Positions 27,882 to 37,198 of a stretch of DNA of 64,000 bases are shown here, piece after piece. Each line of letters opens with the position of its first letter. Position 1 is the first letter of the stretch. A program made the position numbers and the translations under genes. Origin of the DNA: Anaerosacchariphilus polymeriproducens. Its GTDB lineage: Bacteria > Bacillota > Clostridia > Lachnospirales > Lachnospiraceae. Location: NCBI RefSeq assembly GCF_003363435.1, contig NZ_QRCT01000050.1, positions 124,001-188,000 of the forward strand, written 5' to 3'. Below the pieces are notes generated by a model. The model ran no database searches. It was not told the DNA's origin and was given only the letters and a program-made list of their open reading frames with translations.

Positions 27882-28607
27882 ATGGAAAATGTGGTTAAGT
27901 CGGAGCAACTTTATGAAGGCAAAGCTAAAAAAGTTTATGCTACCAATGTTCCTGAATTAGTTATTGTTGATTATAAAGATGATGCTACCGCTTTTAATGG
28001 AGAAAAGAAAGGTACCATTGCTAATAAAGGAATTATTAATAACCGGGTTACCAATCATATGATGAAACTTCTTGGAAGAGAAGGTATTCCGACTCATTTT
28101 GTTGAAGAAATTTCCGATAGAGAGACAATCGTGAAAAGAGTTGATATCATTCCGTTGGAAGTTATTGTTCGTAATATAGTTGCTGGTTCTCTTGCGAAGA
28201 GAGTTGGACAACCTGAGGGAACAAAGTTAAATTCAACAGTCCTGGAATTTTCTTACAAGGATGATGATTTAGGAGATCCTATGGTGAATGAGTATCATAT
28301 CCTGGCAATGAATTGGGCTTCCAAAGAAGAAATTGACTTGATTTCAAACTATTCTTTAAAAGTAAATCAATTTATGACTGAATATTTAAAGGATATGAAT
28401 ATTGAACTGATTGATTTCAAGTTAGAATTTGGAAAAACTGCAGATGGTACAATAGTACTTGCAGATGAAATTTCTCCAGATACTTGTAGATTTTGGGATT
28501 CAAATACAGGTGAAAAGCTTGATAAAGATCGTTTTCGTCGCGATATGGGCGGAGAAAAGGATGCTTATAATGAAATTATGAATAGACTTATGGGTGAAAC
28601 TGTTTAA
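27882..28607 (+). CDS. purC: SAICAR synthetase (PurC)
   Basis: 241 residues from ATG 27882, chosen for the AAAGGAA site and because conserved sequence starts there ([12 protein letters not shown]). An ATG at 27834 is in frame but has no site. Motifs: GKAKKVYAT (ATP loop), [25 protein letters not shown]. Joins aspartate to CAIR in de novo purine synthesis, directly after PurE in the pathway and in the operon. Confidence 0.95.
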   Translation: MENVVKSEQLYEGKAKKVYATNVPELVIVDYKDDATAFNGEKKGTIANKGIINNRVTNHMMKLLGREGIPTHFVEEISDRETIVKRVDIIPLEVIVRNIVAGSLAKRVGQPEGTKLNSTVLEFSYKDDDLGDPMVNEYHILAMNWASKEEIDLISNYSLKVNQFMTEYLKDMNIELIDFKLEFGKTADGTIVLADEISPDTCRFWDSNTGEKLDKDRFRRDMGGEKDAYNEIMNRLMGETV

Positions 28608-28622
28608 TAATTAAATAGAAAA

Positions 28623-28651
28623 TTTACATGAGATGGAACTAGTATTTAAAT
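28623..28651 (+). promoter_or_regulatory. Likely promoter of the DUF4914 gene
   Basis: TTTACA (28623-28628), 17-bp spacer, TTAAAT (28646-28651). Confidence 0.5.
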
Positions 28652-28682
28652 ATGCAAAAAAAATATAGAGAGGTTGAGGTAA

Positions 28683-30557
28683 ATGAACAAATTATTAGAG
28701 AAACTAAACTTACCGGAATACGTATTAGATATTCTGGAGAACTCAAAAGGAGTTATTATTCCAAAAACAAGAACAGAATTAGTCGAGCTTGCATTTGGAC
28801 CTGAAGATAAGTCTTTTTTTGAGGTTGAATACGAAGTAGAAGGTATTGGGACTGTTGTAGAGGCTACTGTTACAAAATGTAAGAATGGAGCTTCCGTAAA
28901 CTATATGGATGATTATATGAGAAGACGTGATCCTAACAGTTTGATAGTTTCTGATGACAAAGCTACAGACAAGCCAACTTTTAAAGGAACATACCAGAAA
29001 GAGTTTGAGCCTTTGAGACAAGAGACATTTGAATGGCTGAAACAACAAGAACTTATTTTTTATCCATTTAAATCCGGTGGTATGGAACATGGTTATGATT
29101 CTATTTTGGTTGCGCCATCAAATGCGGGATTCTTTGCTGCAGGTCTTGCAGATTTACAAGCGTTTTTGAATATTGATGAAATTAACGAATTTGATTTAAA
29201 AGCTATCATTTTCCTGGCACCACCATTTAGACATACACATTTTGATGGAAAACAGATCGTAGTTCATAATCGTTTGGACAAGGTTCATGAAGTATATTCC
29301 TATAATCTTTACCCAGGACCAAGTGCCAAAAAAGGTATTTATGGTGTTTTACTTAATATTGGTGAGCAAGAAGGCTGGACAACAGCGCATGCTTCTACCG
29401 TAAAAGTTGTTACACCTTATGATAATGAAATCGTTATTATGCATGAAGGTGCTTCCGGCGGCGGTAAGAGTGAAATGATCGAAAAAGTTCATAGAGAAAT
29501 GGATGGCCGAATTGTTGTAGGTACCAATACGGTAAGTGGAGAAAAAGAATATATTGATTTTAAAGATTCTTGTGAACTTTATCCGGTTACGGATGATATG
29601 GCATTGTGTCATCCTGATATCCAGAATGATAGTAAGAAACTTGTAGTACAGGATGCGGAAGCAGGTTGGTTCTTAAGACTCGATAATATAACAAGTTATG
29701 GAAGTTCTCCTGAATATGAAAAAATCTTTACACATCCGAAAGAACCTCTTATTTTCTTAAATATTCAAGGTGTTCCAAATGCAACTTGTTTAGTTTGGGA
29801 ACATACTTTAGACAGAGATGGAACTCCTTGTCCAAATCCTAGAGTAATTCTTCCAAGAGATTTGGTTCCGGAAGTTATTTCAGATTCTGTTGAGATCGAT
29901 GTTAGAAGTTTTGGTGTACGTGCTCCAGCTTGTACAAAAGAACATCCTACTTACGGAATTATGGGGTTATTCCATGTATTACCACCAGCGCTTGCATGGT
30001 TATGGAGATTGGTAGCGCCAAGAGGATACAATAACCCAAGTATTATTGATACAAAAGGAATGACAAGTGAAGGTGTTGGGTCTTACTGGCCATTTGCAAC
30101 AGGTAAAATGGTGACACAGGCGAATTTACTTTTAGATCAAATTGTAAAATCTGAAAATACTCGTTATGTATTAATTCCAAATCAACATATCGGAGCTTAC
30201 AAGGTAAGCTTTATGCCACAGTGGATTTCAAGAGAATATATTGCGCGTCGTGGAAGTGCAAAATTCAAACCAGAACATTTGGTAGAAGCACGTTGCCCAT
30301 TGTTTGGTTATGGACTTGAGTCTCTGAAAATTGAAGGACAGTATATTAGAAGAGGATTCCTTCAACCTGAAAGACAACCGGAAGTTGGAAAAGAAGGTTA
30401 TGATGCAGGTGCTGTAATCCTAACTGATTTCTTTGCGAAGGAACTTGAGAAATTTAATACAGATGCTCTTGATCCATTAGGAAGAAAAATTATTGAAGTA
30501 TTTAAGAATAATGGAACAGTACAAGATTATATTGATTTGATTCCAATGAGATATTAA
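28683..30557 (+). CDS. DUF4914 protein, predicted PEPCK/HPr-kinase-like P-loop enzyme
   Basis: 624 residues, soluble, no signal peptide. I recognise it as DUF4914, without assigned function. A Walker A-type loop GASGGGKSEM (256-265) and, about 45 residues later, VTDDMA (302-307) match the order and spacing style of HPr kinase (GESGIGKSEA...VTDDVV) and, more distantly, PEP carboxykinase. Other conserved-looking stretches are AHASTVKVVTPYDNEIVIMHEG and RSFGVRAPACTKEHPTYG. It has its own promoter and a perfect terminator, and hprK follows. A kinase or ATP/GTP-dependent carboxy enzyme is plausible; the reaction is not known. Confidence 0.75.
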   Translation: MNKLLEKLNLPEYVLDILENSKGVIIPKTRTELVELAFGPEDKSFFEVEYEVEGIGTVVEATVTKCKNGASVNYMDDYMRRRDPNSLIVSDDKATDKPTFKGTYQKEFEPLRQETFEWLKQQELIFYPFKSGGMEHGYDSILVAPSNAGFFAAGLADLQAFLNIDEINEFDLKAIIFLAPPFRHTHFDGKQIVVHNRLDKVHEVYSYNLYPGPSAKKGIYGVLLNIGEQEGWTTAHASTVKVVTPYDNEIVIMHEGASGGGKSEMIEKVHREMDGRIVVGTNTVSGEKEYIDFKDSCELYPVTDDMALCHPDIQNDSKKLVVQDAEAGWFLRLDNITSYGSSPEYEKIFTHPKEPLIFLNIQGVPNATCLVWEHTLDRDGTPCPNPRVILPRDLVPEVISDSVEIDVRSFGVRAPACTKEHPTYGIMGLFHVLPPALAWLWRLVAPRGYNNPSIIDTKGMTSEGVGSYWPFATGKMVTQANLLLDQIVKSENTRYVLIPNQHIGAYKVSFMPQWISREYIARRGSAKFKPEHLVEARCPLFGYGLESLKIEGQYIRRGFLQPERQPEVGKEGYDAGAVILTDFFAKELEKFNTDALDPLGRKIIEVFKNNGTVQDYIDLIPMRY

Positions 30558-30578
30558 TAAAGAATAATAGAATTTTAG

Positions 30579-30620
30579 CTGCTCCTTGACTATTACTTAA
30601 TAGTCAAGGAGCAGTTTTTT
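30579..30620 (+). terminator. Strong terminator after the DUF4914 gene
   Basis: 16-bp perfect stem (30579-30594 with 30599-30614), loop ACTT, then T6. Confidence 0.93.
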
Positions 30621-30635
30621 AATTTTATTACATCA

Positions 30636-30664
30636 TTGATGTTAAGATAGTAGTATGATAAAAT
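30636..30664 (+). promoter_or_regulatory. Promoter of hprK
   Basis: TTGATG (30636-30641), 17-bp spacer, TAAAAT (30659-30664). Confidence 0.6.
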
Positions 30665-30712
30665 AATTTTAAGTCTGTGAATGGAAATGGGTAGACTCAA
30701 AGGAGGATTTAT

Positions 30713-31636
30713 ATGCATAGTGTTAATTTAACAAAAATTGTAGATAAGATGAAATTAGTAAATATGACCCCTGATATTGATCTGAGTCAGATAGAAGTGA
30801 CACGCTCGGATATTAATCGTACTGCATTACAGCTGGTAGGGTATTTCGAACATTTTGAATCAGACCGAGTGCAGATAATAGGAACAGTAGAGTATACATA
30901 TTTGACAAAAATGGAACACAATGAACAAGTACGTGTTTTTACTGAATTAATGTCGTATCAGATGCCATGTGTTGTTTTGTGCCGAGGTTATGAAGCGCAG
31001 CCATACATGATTGAAGCAGCAACACATTATGGAGTACCTATTCTTTCGACAGAAAAGACTACTTCTTCCTTTACGGCAGAAATTATACGATGGTTGAATG
31101 TTCAGATAGCACCTTCCATATCAATACATGGAGTGTTGGTAGATGTATATGGTGAAGGGATCTTAATTACAGGTGAAAGTGGAATCGGAAAAAGTGAAGC
31201 GGCTTTAGAATTAATACGAAGAGGACATCGTCTTGTTACAGATGATGTTGTGGAGATTAGGAAGGTCAGCGATGATACATTGATAGGTGTTTCGCCGGAT
31301 ATTACAAAAAACTTTATTGAATTACGTGGTATCGGCATTGTAGATGTAAAAACTCTTTTTGGTGTAGAATGTATAAAGGAGACTTCTGCAATTGATTTAG
31401 TTATAAAATTGGAAGATTGGAAAAAAGACGCTGAGTATGACCGGCTTGGATTGGAAGAAGAATTTATAGAATATCTGGGGAATAAAGTAACATGTCATTC
31501 TATTCCTATTAGACCAGGTAGGAATCTCGCTATTATTTGTGAGTCTGCAGCTGTTAATCACAGACAAAAGAAAATGGGCTATAATGCGGCTCAGGAGTTA
31601 TATAACAGAGTACAAAGCAGTTTGAAGAAAGGATAA
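30713..31636 (+). CDS. hprK: HPr kinase/phosphorylase
   Basis: 307 residues. N-terminal HPrK domain, then the P-loop kinase domain with conserved His139 (ISIHG), Walker A GESGIGKS (154-161), TDDVV (176-180) and the family signature ELRGIGIVDVKTLFG (203-217). It phosphorylates and dephosphorylates HPr at Ser46, the core of carbon catabolite repression in Firmicutes. An HPr with Ser46 is encoded at 51616. A ROK kinase follows 13 bp downstream, linking glucose phosphorylation to the sensor. AGGAGG site. Confidence 0.96.
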   Translation: MHSVNLTKIVDKMKLVNMTPDIDLSQIEVTRSDINRTALQLVGYFEHFESDRVQIIGTVEYTYLTKMEHNEQVRVFTELMSYQMPCVVLCRGYEAQPYMIEAATHYGVPILSTEKTTSSFTAEIIRWLNVQIAPSISIHGVLVDVYGEGILITGESGIGKSEAALELIRRGHRLVTDDVVEIRKVSDDTLIGVSPDITKNFIELRGIGIVDVKTLFGVECIKETSAIDLVIKLEDWKKDAEYDRLGLEEEFIEYLGNKVTCHSIPIRPGRNLAIICESAAVNHRQKKMGYNAAQELYNRVQSSLKKG

Positions 31637-31649
31637 AAGGTGGGAGAAA

Positions 31650-32591
31650 ATGAGACAGTTTTGCTTTGGGGTTGATGTAGGAGGTACTACAGTAAAATTA
31701 GGTTTGTTTCAACCGGATGGGACATTAGTAGAGAAGTGGGAGATTCCTACAGTGACTCAAAATTCTGGTGAACAGATTCTGCCTGATATCGCTGCATCTA
31801 TTCAAGAAAAAATGGATCATCATGAAATACAAAAAGAGCAGGTGTTGGGTATTGGTCTTGGTGTTCCGGGACCAGTTGCATCGGATGGTATTATATATGG
31901 CGCAGTAAATTTGGGATGGGGAATTTTTAATATTCACAAAGAACTCTCTGATTTGACAGGATTAAAAGTAAAAGCTGGAAATGATGCTACTATAGCAGCT
32001 TTAGGTGAAATGTGGCAAGGGGCAGGACGTGGTTATAAAAATGTGATACTTGCAACATTAGGAACCGGAGTTGGGGGCGGTATCATTATAGATGGTCAGA
32101 TTCTTTCGGGATTCAAAGGTGCTGCCGGGGAAATTGGACATATGCATGTACAAGATAATGAGGAAGAAGCCTGTAGCTGCGGAAACTTCGGCTGTTTAGA
32201 ACAATATGCTTCCGCAACAGGAATCGTAAGAATGGCTAACAAAATTTTGAGAACCTCTGATCAGAATTCTGTTTTAAGAACAGATGAAGAAGGAATATCT
32301 GCAAAATTAGTGTTTGATGCAGTGAAAAAAGGTGATGCTCTGGCGATAGAAGTGGCTGAAATCTTTGGGAAATATTTAGGAACAGCAATGGCGAATGTAG
32401 CTAATATTGCAGATCCGGAAATTATACTTTTTGGAGGCGGAGTGTCAAAAGCCGGTGAGATTATTCTGCAATATATTAACAAATATTATGTTTTGTATGC
32501 TTTTCAGGAAGCTAAGAACATACCGTTAGCAATAGCTACATTGGGTAATGATGCTGGAATATATGGCGGTGCCAAATTAATTATCAATTAG
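31650..32591 (+). CDS. ROK family glucokinase
   Basis: 313 residues. N-terminal ATP loop GVDVGGTTVKLGLF, active-site GNDATIAALGE, the ROK zinc motif CSCGNFGCLEQ with GEIGH before it, and LFGGGVSKAGE. The zinc motif and length fit glucokinase (GlcK) rather than a ROK repressor, as no helix-turn-helix is present. Co-transcribed with hprK. Its last 15 bp overlap the convergent araC gene on the opposite strand. Confidence 0.88.
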   Translation: MRQFCFGVDVGGTTVKLGLFQPDGTLVEKWEIPTVTQNSGEQILPDIAASIQEKMDHHEIQKEQVLGIGLGVPGPVASDGIIYGAVNLGWGIFNIHKELSDLTGLKVKAGNDATIAALGEMWQGAGRGYKNVILATLGTGVGGGIIIDGQILSGFKGAAGEIGHMHVQDNEEEACSCGNFGCLEQYASATGIVRMANKILRTSDQNSVLRTDEEGISAKLVFDAVKKGDALAIEVAEIFGKYLGTAMANVANIADPEIILFGGGVSKAGEIILQYINKYYVLYAFQEAKNIPLAIATLGNDAGIYGGAKLIIN

Positions 32592-33446
32592 TGTATAGGT
32601 CTTCCGAAATCTTCTGGGAGAGAGCCCGACATACTTTGTAAATTGATTATGGAAATGATTGGGAGTCCCAAACCCAACAATGGAAGAAATATCGGTTATA
32701 CTTTTTTGCGTAGTGATCAATAGAGATTGAGCTTCTCCTATGCGGCGGCGTGATACGTACTGCATGGGAGAAAGTCCAATCTCTTTTTTAAATACATGAG
32801 ATAAATAATATGAATTTACATGAAAGATTTGGCTAATAATATCTAGTGAGAGTGATTCGTCATAATGTTCATCTATGTATTCTTTAATACGTATTCCAAG
32901 TGTTTGATTTTCTTTGCTTCCTGCAGGAGATATCGAAGATATTTGGTTAATGATCTGCATTACCAAAGAAAGAATGGACATCATTAAATTATGGCAGGTT
33001 TCTTCTACATCAGGTATACCGGATGATAATAATTGATATAAAGTGGCAAATGTAGAATCAATCATTGGAGAAAATTCTCCAGAGTTAAAAACTGGTGGCG
33101 ATGAAGGCGGGACTAAAAAGTTTTCCGGTAAGTTAGATAGCTGAAGCCCTTTGATCGCCATAGAAAAGCTGGAAAGATTCTGATTCATTTCTAACACTTC
33201 ATCATGCAGAACTCCGGTATTGCACAATACGATATCTCCGGTTTTGATATGATAGCAATCTTGTTCAATACGATAGCCGCCTGTGCCTGATCGGACAAAT
33301 AGTAATTCGAAGCGATCGTTATGTTTGTGAAGCATGCGCGAATAGCGACTATAATCTGAATCAACTTTACTTACAGAAATAAGGCTGGGTGGATTCTTTG
33401 ATGAGAAAAAAGGAGTGAATTCTTTTTTAGTAAAACATTGTATCAT
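32577..33446 (-). CDS. AraC family regulator with cupin sensor
   Basis: 289 residues from the ATG at 33446, which has GGAGGT five bases upstream; the frame stays open for 660 bp further but that part is antisense to the next gene and is not coding. N-terminal cupin (about 30-110: LHKHNDRFELLFVRSGTGGYRI) and C-terminal double helix-turn-helix (about 185-289: LDIISQIFHVNSYYLSHVFKKEIGLSPMQYVSRRRIGEAQ). Divergent from an inositol-dehydrogenase-like gene, with an 11-bp direct repeat in the shared promoter region, so it probably controls that gene. Confidence 0.88.
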   Translation of the reverse strand: MIQCFTKKEFTPFFSSKNPPSLISVSKVDSDYSRYSRMLHKHNDRFELLFVRSGTGGYRIEQDCYHIKTGDIVLCNTGVLHDEVLEMNQNLSSFSMAIKGLQLSNLPENFLVPPSSPPVFNSGEFSPMIDSTFATLYQLLSSGIPDVEETCHNLMMSILSLVMQIINQISSISPAGSKENQTLGIRIKEYIDEHYDESLSLDIISQIFHVNSYYLSHVFKKEIGLSPMQYVSRRRIGEAQSLLITTQKSITDISSIVGFGTPNHFHNQFTKYVGLSPRRFRKTYTLIDN

Positions 33447-33497
33447 ATTGACCTCCAGTTTATAATGTATTGATAATTTCTTGGTGAATTTGCTATG

Positions 33498-33526
33498 ATT
33501 ATACAAGGAAAATGGAAAAAAAGCAA
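33498..33526 (-). promoter_or_regulatory. Promoter of araC
   Basis: On -: TTGCTT (33521-33526), 17-bp spacer, TATAAT (33498-33503). Its -35 touches the first AraC repeat. Confidence 0.6.
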
Positions 33527-33568
33527 GATTCCGTAAGTATTTTTTGCACATAACCGAAAGATTCCGTA
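33525..33568 (+). promoter_or_regulatory. Direct repeat, candidate AraC-type operator
   Basis: AAGATTCCGTA occurs twice, at 33525-33535 and 33558-33568, in the same orientation, 33 bp (about three helical turns) apart. They lie between the divergent araC and dehydrogenase genes; the latter has TATAAT (33621-33626) with a poor -35, typical of an activator-dependent promoter. Confidence 0.65.
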
Positions 33569-33711
33569 TTTGAAAAGAAAATGTAGCAAGAATAGCGTAG
33601 TAAATATCAGGCAGATTTATTATAATGAATTTGTCGAATGCTATATTAAAAATAGCAAGAACTGAAAAAAATAGAAATATAAAATTAGTAAGGAGAAAGG
33701 AAGTAAAAATT

Positions 33712-34728
33712 ATGGCAGAAGTAAAAATTGGTATTTTGGGTGCAGGTAGAATTGGTAAACTGCATGCTACAAATTTAGTAAATGCAGTTCCGGGTGCAAA
33801 AGTAGTAGCGATTGCAGATTTATTTATGAATGATGAAATAATTGATTGGGCAAAAGGATTAGGGATTGAAAAATGTACGGATAATCCTGATGATATTTTT
33901 AAAGATTCAAATATTGATGCAGTATTTATCTGCTCATCTACGAATACACATGCTGATTTTATTATAAAAGCGGCAGAAGCAGGACAACATATTTTCTGTG
34001 AAAAACCAATCCATACTGATCTTAATAAAATTGAAGAAGCAATTGCTGCTGTAGAAAAAGCAAAAGTAAAATTACAAGTAGGATTTGTACGTCGTTTTGA
34101 CCACAATCATAAGAAAGTTAGAGATACTGTTGCATCTGGAAGACTTGGTGCACCGCATATTGTAAAAGTATGCTCACGTGACCCTGAAGCTCCTCCAATG
34201 TCATATGTAAAAGTATCTGGTGGTATTTTCATGGATATGATGATTCATGACTTTGATATGGTTCGTTACTTATCAGGAAGTGAAGTAACAGAAGTTTCTA
34301 CATTTGGAACTTGTGTGATCGATCCTGAGTTTAAGAAATATGATGATGTAGATACAGCGATTGTTATGTTGAAATTTGAAAATGGTGCAATTGGCGTTAT
34401 TGATAACAGCCGTAGAGCTGGTTATGGATATGACCAAAGAACAGAAGTTCATTGTGAAAAAGGTTGTGTACAAGTAAGCAATGATTTAAATGATACTTCA
34501 ATGATTAGTACAGCGGAAGGTGTTATTTGTGAAAAACCAACTTGGTTCTTCTTGGAAAGATACAATAATGCATTCATTGCAGAATCAGTTGATTTTGTAA
34601 ATGCGGTTCAAAATGATACAGATGTTCCTGTAGGTGGAATCGATGGATTGATGCCAGTTAAAATTGCTATGGCAGCAAAGAAATCTTTAGATGAAGGACG
34701 TCCTGTGAAAATCTCTGAAATAAAATAA
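33712..34728 (+). CDS. iolG: Gfo/Idh/MocA oxidoreductase, probable inositol 2-dehydrogenase
   Basis: 338 residues from ATG 33712 (GGAGAAAGGAAG upstream); an upstream in-frame ATG at 33625 overlaps the promoter and is rejected. N-terminal Rossmann motif GAGRIGKLHA, catalytic-lysine motif EKPIH, and FMDMMIHDFDMVRYLSG with the conserved D-x-x-x-H. Length and these motifs fit myo-inositol 2-dehydrogenase, but related sugar dehydrogenases are alike and no other iol gene is nearby, so the substrate is unproven. Followed by a strong terminator, so monocistronic. Confidence 0.8.
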   Translation: MAEVKIGILGAGRIGKLHATNLVNAVPGAKVVAIADLFMNDEIIDWAKGLGIEKCTDNPDDIFKDSNIDAVFICSSTNTHADFIIKAAEAGQHIFCEKPIHTDLNKIEEAIAAVEKAKVKLQVGFVRRFDHNHKKVRDTVASGRLGAPHIVKVCSRDPEAPPMSYVKVSGGIFMDMMIHDFDMVRYLSGSEVTEVSTFGTCVIDPEFKKYDDVDTAIVMLKFENGAIGVIDNSRRAGYGYDQRTEVHCEKGCVQVSNDLNDTSMISTAEGVICEKPTWFFLERYNNAFIAESVDFVNAVQNDTDVPVGGIDGLMPVKIAMAAKKSLDEGRPVKISEIK

Positions 34729-34759
34729 AGCAAATACTATAAATATACTTATGAGAAAG

Positions 34760-34793
34760 ACTACCTTGCAGAAATGCAAGGTAGTTTGTTTTT
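34760..34793 (+). terminator. Terminator after the dehydrogenase gene
   Basis: ACTACCTTGCA (34760-34770), GAAA tetraloop, exact complement (34775-34785), then TTGTTTTT. Confidence 0.92.
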
Positions 34794-34870
34794 GCGTATT
34801 TAAGGTTTCATATAGATTCTGACCTATTAAATGATTGTAAGAAATTAATCAATTGTTAAGAAATATTTGA

Positions 34871-34899
34871 TTGACATCCTGTTCAGTGTTGTGTTAAAT
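34871..34899 (+). promoter_or_regulatory. Promoter of the alpha-galactosidase gene
   Basis: TTGACA (34871-34876), 17-bp spacer, TTAAAT (34894-34899). The leader of about 100 nt is rich in TTAAATTAA-like strings that may include the LacI-type operator; no clean palindrome and no cre site are seen. Confidence 0.55.
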
Positions 34900-35007
34900 A
34901 TTAGCATAAGTTAAAATTAAGTTAAATTAATCTAAAACTAATTAAATTATGTTTCTTGAATGAGGATAGGAGTAGATCATTCATATTAACGTCTGGAGGT
35001 GCTGCGA

Positions 35008-37197
35008 ATGGGAATACAATTTGATAAAAGTAATAAAATATTTAAATTAGATACTCAAAATACAACCTATATGATGGGAATGTCCGAAGAAGGATATTTA
35101 GGTCATATTTATTATGGAAAAAAACTTGAACGTTCCGGGGGTAAGTATTTACTTAGAATGGAGGAAGCGCCCTATACTCCAAGTAGTAATTTCAGAGATA
35201 AATCGTCCTTTTTGGACTTTTTTCCATCGGAATATCCTACTGGTGGAGTTGGTGATTACAGAGAGAGTTGTTTGAACATAAGAAATGAAAATGGCTGTAT
35301 GGGATGTGAGTTACTTTATCATACCTTTGATATTTTTAAGGGTAAGCCTGCGCTAAAAGGCCTTCCTGCTTCGTTTGGTACAGAGAAAGAAGTAGTGACA
35401 CTGCAAATTATATGCGTTGATGATGTTTTAAACTTAAGAGTAGAACTGTTTTATTCCGTTTTTAATGATTCAGATGTGATAACCAGAAGTGTGAGAGTGT
35501 CTAATGAAGGGCAGAAAACATTAAAAATAGAAAAAGTATATAGTGCATGTCTTGATTTGGAAAATCAAGAATATGAAATGATAAGTCTTCACGGTTCTTG
35601 GGCAAGAGAACGTCATATCCAAAGAAGCAAAGTTAATTATGGAAAACAATTGGTATCTTCTACAAAAGGGGAACCGGGACATCAGGAACATCCATTCATA
35701 GCATTGGTTAAACCTGAAACGAATCAAGAAAACGGTGAAGTATATGGAATGCATTTTGTATATTCTGGTAATTTTATTGGACAGGCAGAGCGTACTCAGT
35801 TTGATTTTATAAGAATGATAATGGGGATTCATTCTGATGAATTCACTTGGAATTTAAAACCGGGTGAAAGTTTCCAAACACCGGAAGTTGTCATGACATA
35901 TTCTAGTGAAGGCTTGGGGAAAATGACGCGTTGCCTTCATGATTTTTATAGAAATCATATGATACGGAGTCCATACAAACATAAGAAGAGACCGGTTCTT
36001 ATCAATAACTGGGAGGCGACATATTATGACTTTAATTCGGATAAGTTATTAGCAATTGCAAAGGAAGCCAAAAAAGCAGGAATAGAGATGCTTGTGATGG
36101 ATGATGGCTGGTTTGGAGAACGAAACAGCGATAATGGTTCGTTGGGTGATTGGACCGTGAATACAAATAAGATAACTTCAGGTCTAAAAGATTTGGTGGA
36201 ACGCGTAAATCAAATTGGGCTTGATTTTGGAATTTGGTTTGAGCCTGAAATGGTTTCGCCAAACTCAAATTTGTATCGTGAGCATCCGGAGTGGGCCATA
36301 CAGATTAAAGGTCGTGAAACAACGCAGAGCAGGGGGCAGTATGTATTAGATTTATCAAATCCGGAAGTAGTGGATTATGCATATGAATGTGTAGCGAAAA
36401 TTTTGAGAAGTGCGCCCATTTCTTATGTGAAGTGGGATATGAATCGTCAGTTGTGTAATTTGGGAAGCAGTTATTTGACAAGAGAATCGCAGCAGGAACT
36501 GTTTCATAAATATGTACTTGGTGTATATGAAATGCAGGAACGGTTAATCACAGAATTTCCATACCTTCTGTTAGAGAATTGTTCGGGAGGAGGGGCGAGG
36601 TTTGACCCCGGTATGTTATATTATAGCCCTCAGATTTGGTGTTCAGATGATACGGATGCTGTCGAACGTTTAAAAATTCAGGAAGGAACAGCGATGATAT
36701 ATCCTCTGTCTGCAATAGGAGCTCATGTAAGTGATTGTCCGAATCATTCGGTAGGGAGAATCACACCGTTTATGACAAGAGGGCATGTAGCGTTAGCCGG
36801 AAGCTTTGGATATGAGCTTGATATTACTAAAATATCAAAAGAAGATAAAGATATGATACCAAAGCAAGTGGAAATGTATCACAAATATCATGATTTGGTT
36901 AGTGAAGGGGATTATTATCGAATATCTTCCTGGTCCGAAAATCATTGTTATGACTGTTGGAGTGTTGTTTCTAAAAATAAACAGGAAGTTTTGGTGACAT
37001 ATGTTCAGGTGCTCGGTGCGCCAAACAGCCATAGCAGAAGAATACTTCTGAAGGGCTTGGATCTAAATGCAGACTATTCTTTAGAAGGGACAGAAGAAAT
37101 ATATACAGGTGAACTTTTGGTCAATGCCGGCTTTTTAGTTAGAAGCATATGGGGCGATTATCAAAGCAGATTGTATCATTTTATTCGTTTGGATTAA
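35008..37197 (+). CDS. GH36 alpha-galactosidase
   Basis: 729 residues from ATG 35008 (GGAGGT seven bases before; the GTG at 34999 overlaps this site). N-terminal beta-supersandwich domain, then the TIM barrel with VMDDGWFG (about 364-371), nucleophile Asp477 in YVKWDMNRQ and the acid/base Asp in CSDDTD (about 545-550), all family-specific. No signal peptide, so cytoplasmic: it would split galactose from imported raffinose-family sugars or melibiose. Paired with a LacI regulator 70 bp downstream. No transporter is in the window. Confidence 0.95.
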   Translation: MGIQFDKSNKIFKLDTQNTTYMMGMSEEGYLGHIYYGKKLERSGGKYLLRMEEAPYTPSSNFRDKSSFLDFFPSEYPTGGVGDYRESCLNIRNENGCMGCELLYHTFDIFKGKPALKGLPASFGTEKEVVTLQIICVDDVLNLRVELFYSVFNDSDVITRSVRVSNEGQKTLKIEKVYSACLDLENQEYEMISLHGSWARERHIQRSKVNYGKQLVSSTKGEPGHQEHPFIALVKPETNQENGEVYGMHFVYSGNFIGQAERTQFDFIRMIMGIHSDEFTWNLKPGESFQTPEVVMTYSSEGLGKMTRCLHDFYRNHMIRSPYKHKKRPVLINNWEATYYDFNSDKLLAIAKEAKKAGIEMLVMDDGWFGERNSDNGSLGDWTVNTNKITSGLKDLVERVNQIGLDFGIWFEPEMVSPNSNLYREHPEWAIQIKGRETTQSRGQYVLDLSNPEVVDYAYECVAKILRSAPISYVKWDMNRQLCNLGSSYLTRESQQELFHKYVLGVYEMQERLITEFPYLLLENCSGGGARFDPGMLYYSPQIWCSDDTDAVERLKIQEGTAMIYPLSAIGAHVSDCPNHSVGRITPFMTRGHVALAGSFGYELDITKISKEDKDMIPKQVEMYHKYHDLVSEGDYYRISSWSENHCYDCWSVVSKNKQEVLVTYVQVLGAPNSHSRRILLKGLDLNADYSLEGTEEIYTGELLVNAGFLVRSIWGDYQSRLYHFIRLD

Positions 37198-37198
37198 T

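Noticed and set aside
33447-34106. Open frame extending araC upstream to 509 codons
   Set aside because: The extension lies antisense to the dehydrogenase gene and across the divergent promoter; a GGAGGT site marks the ATG at 33446.
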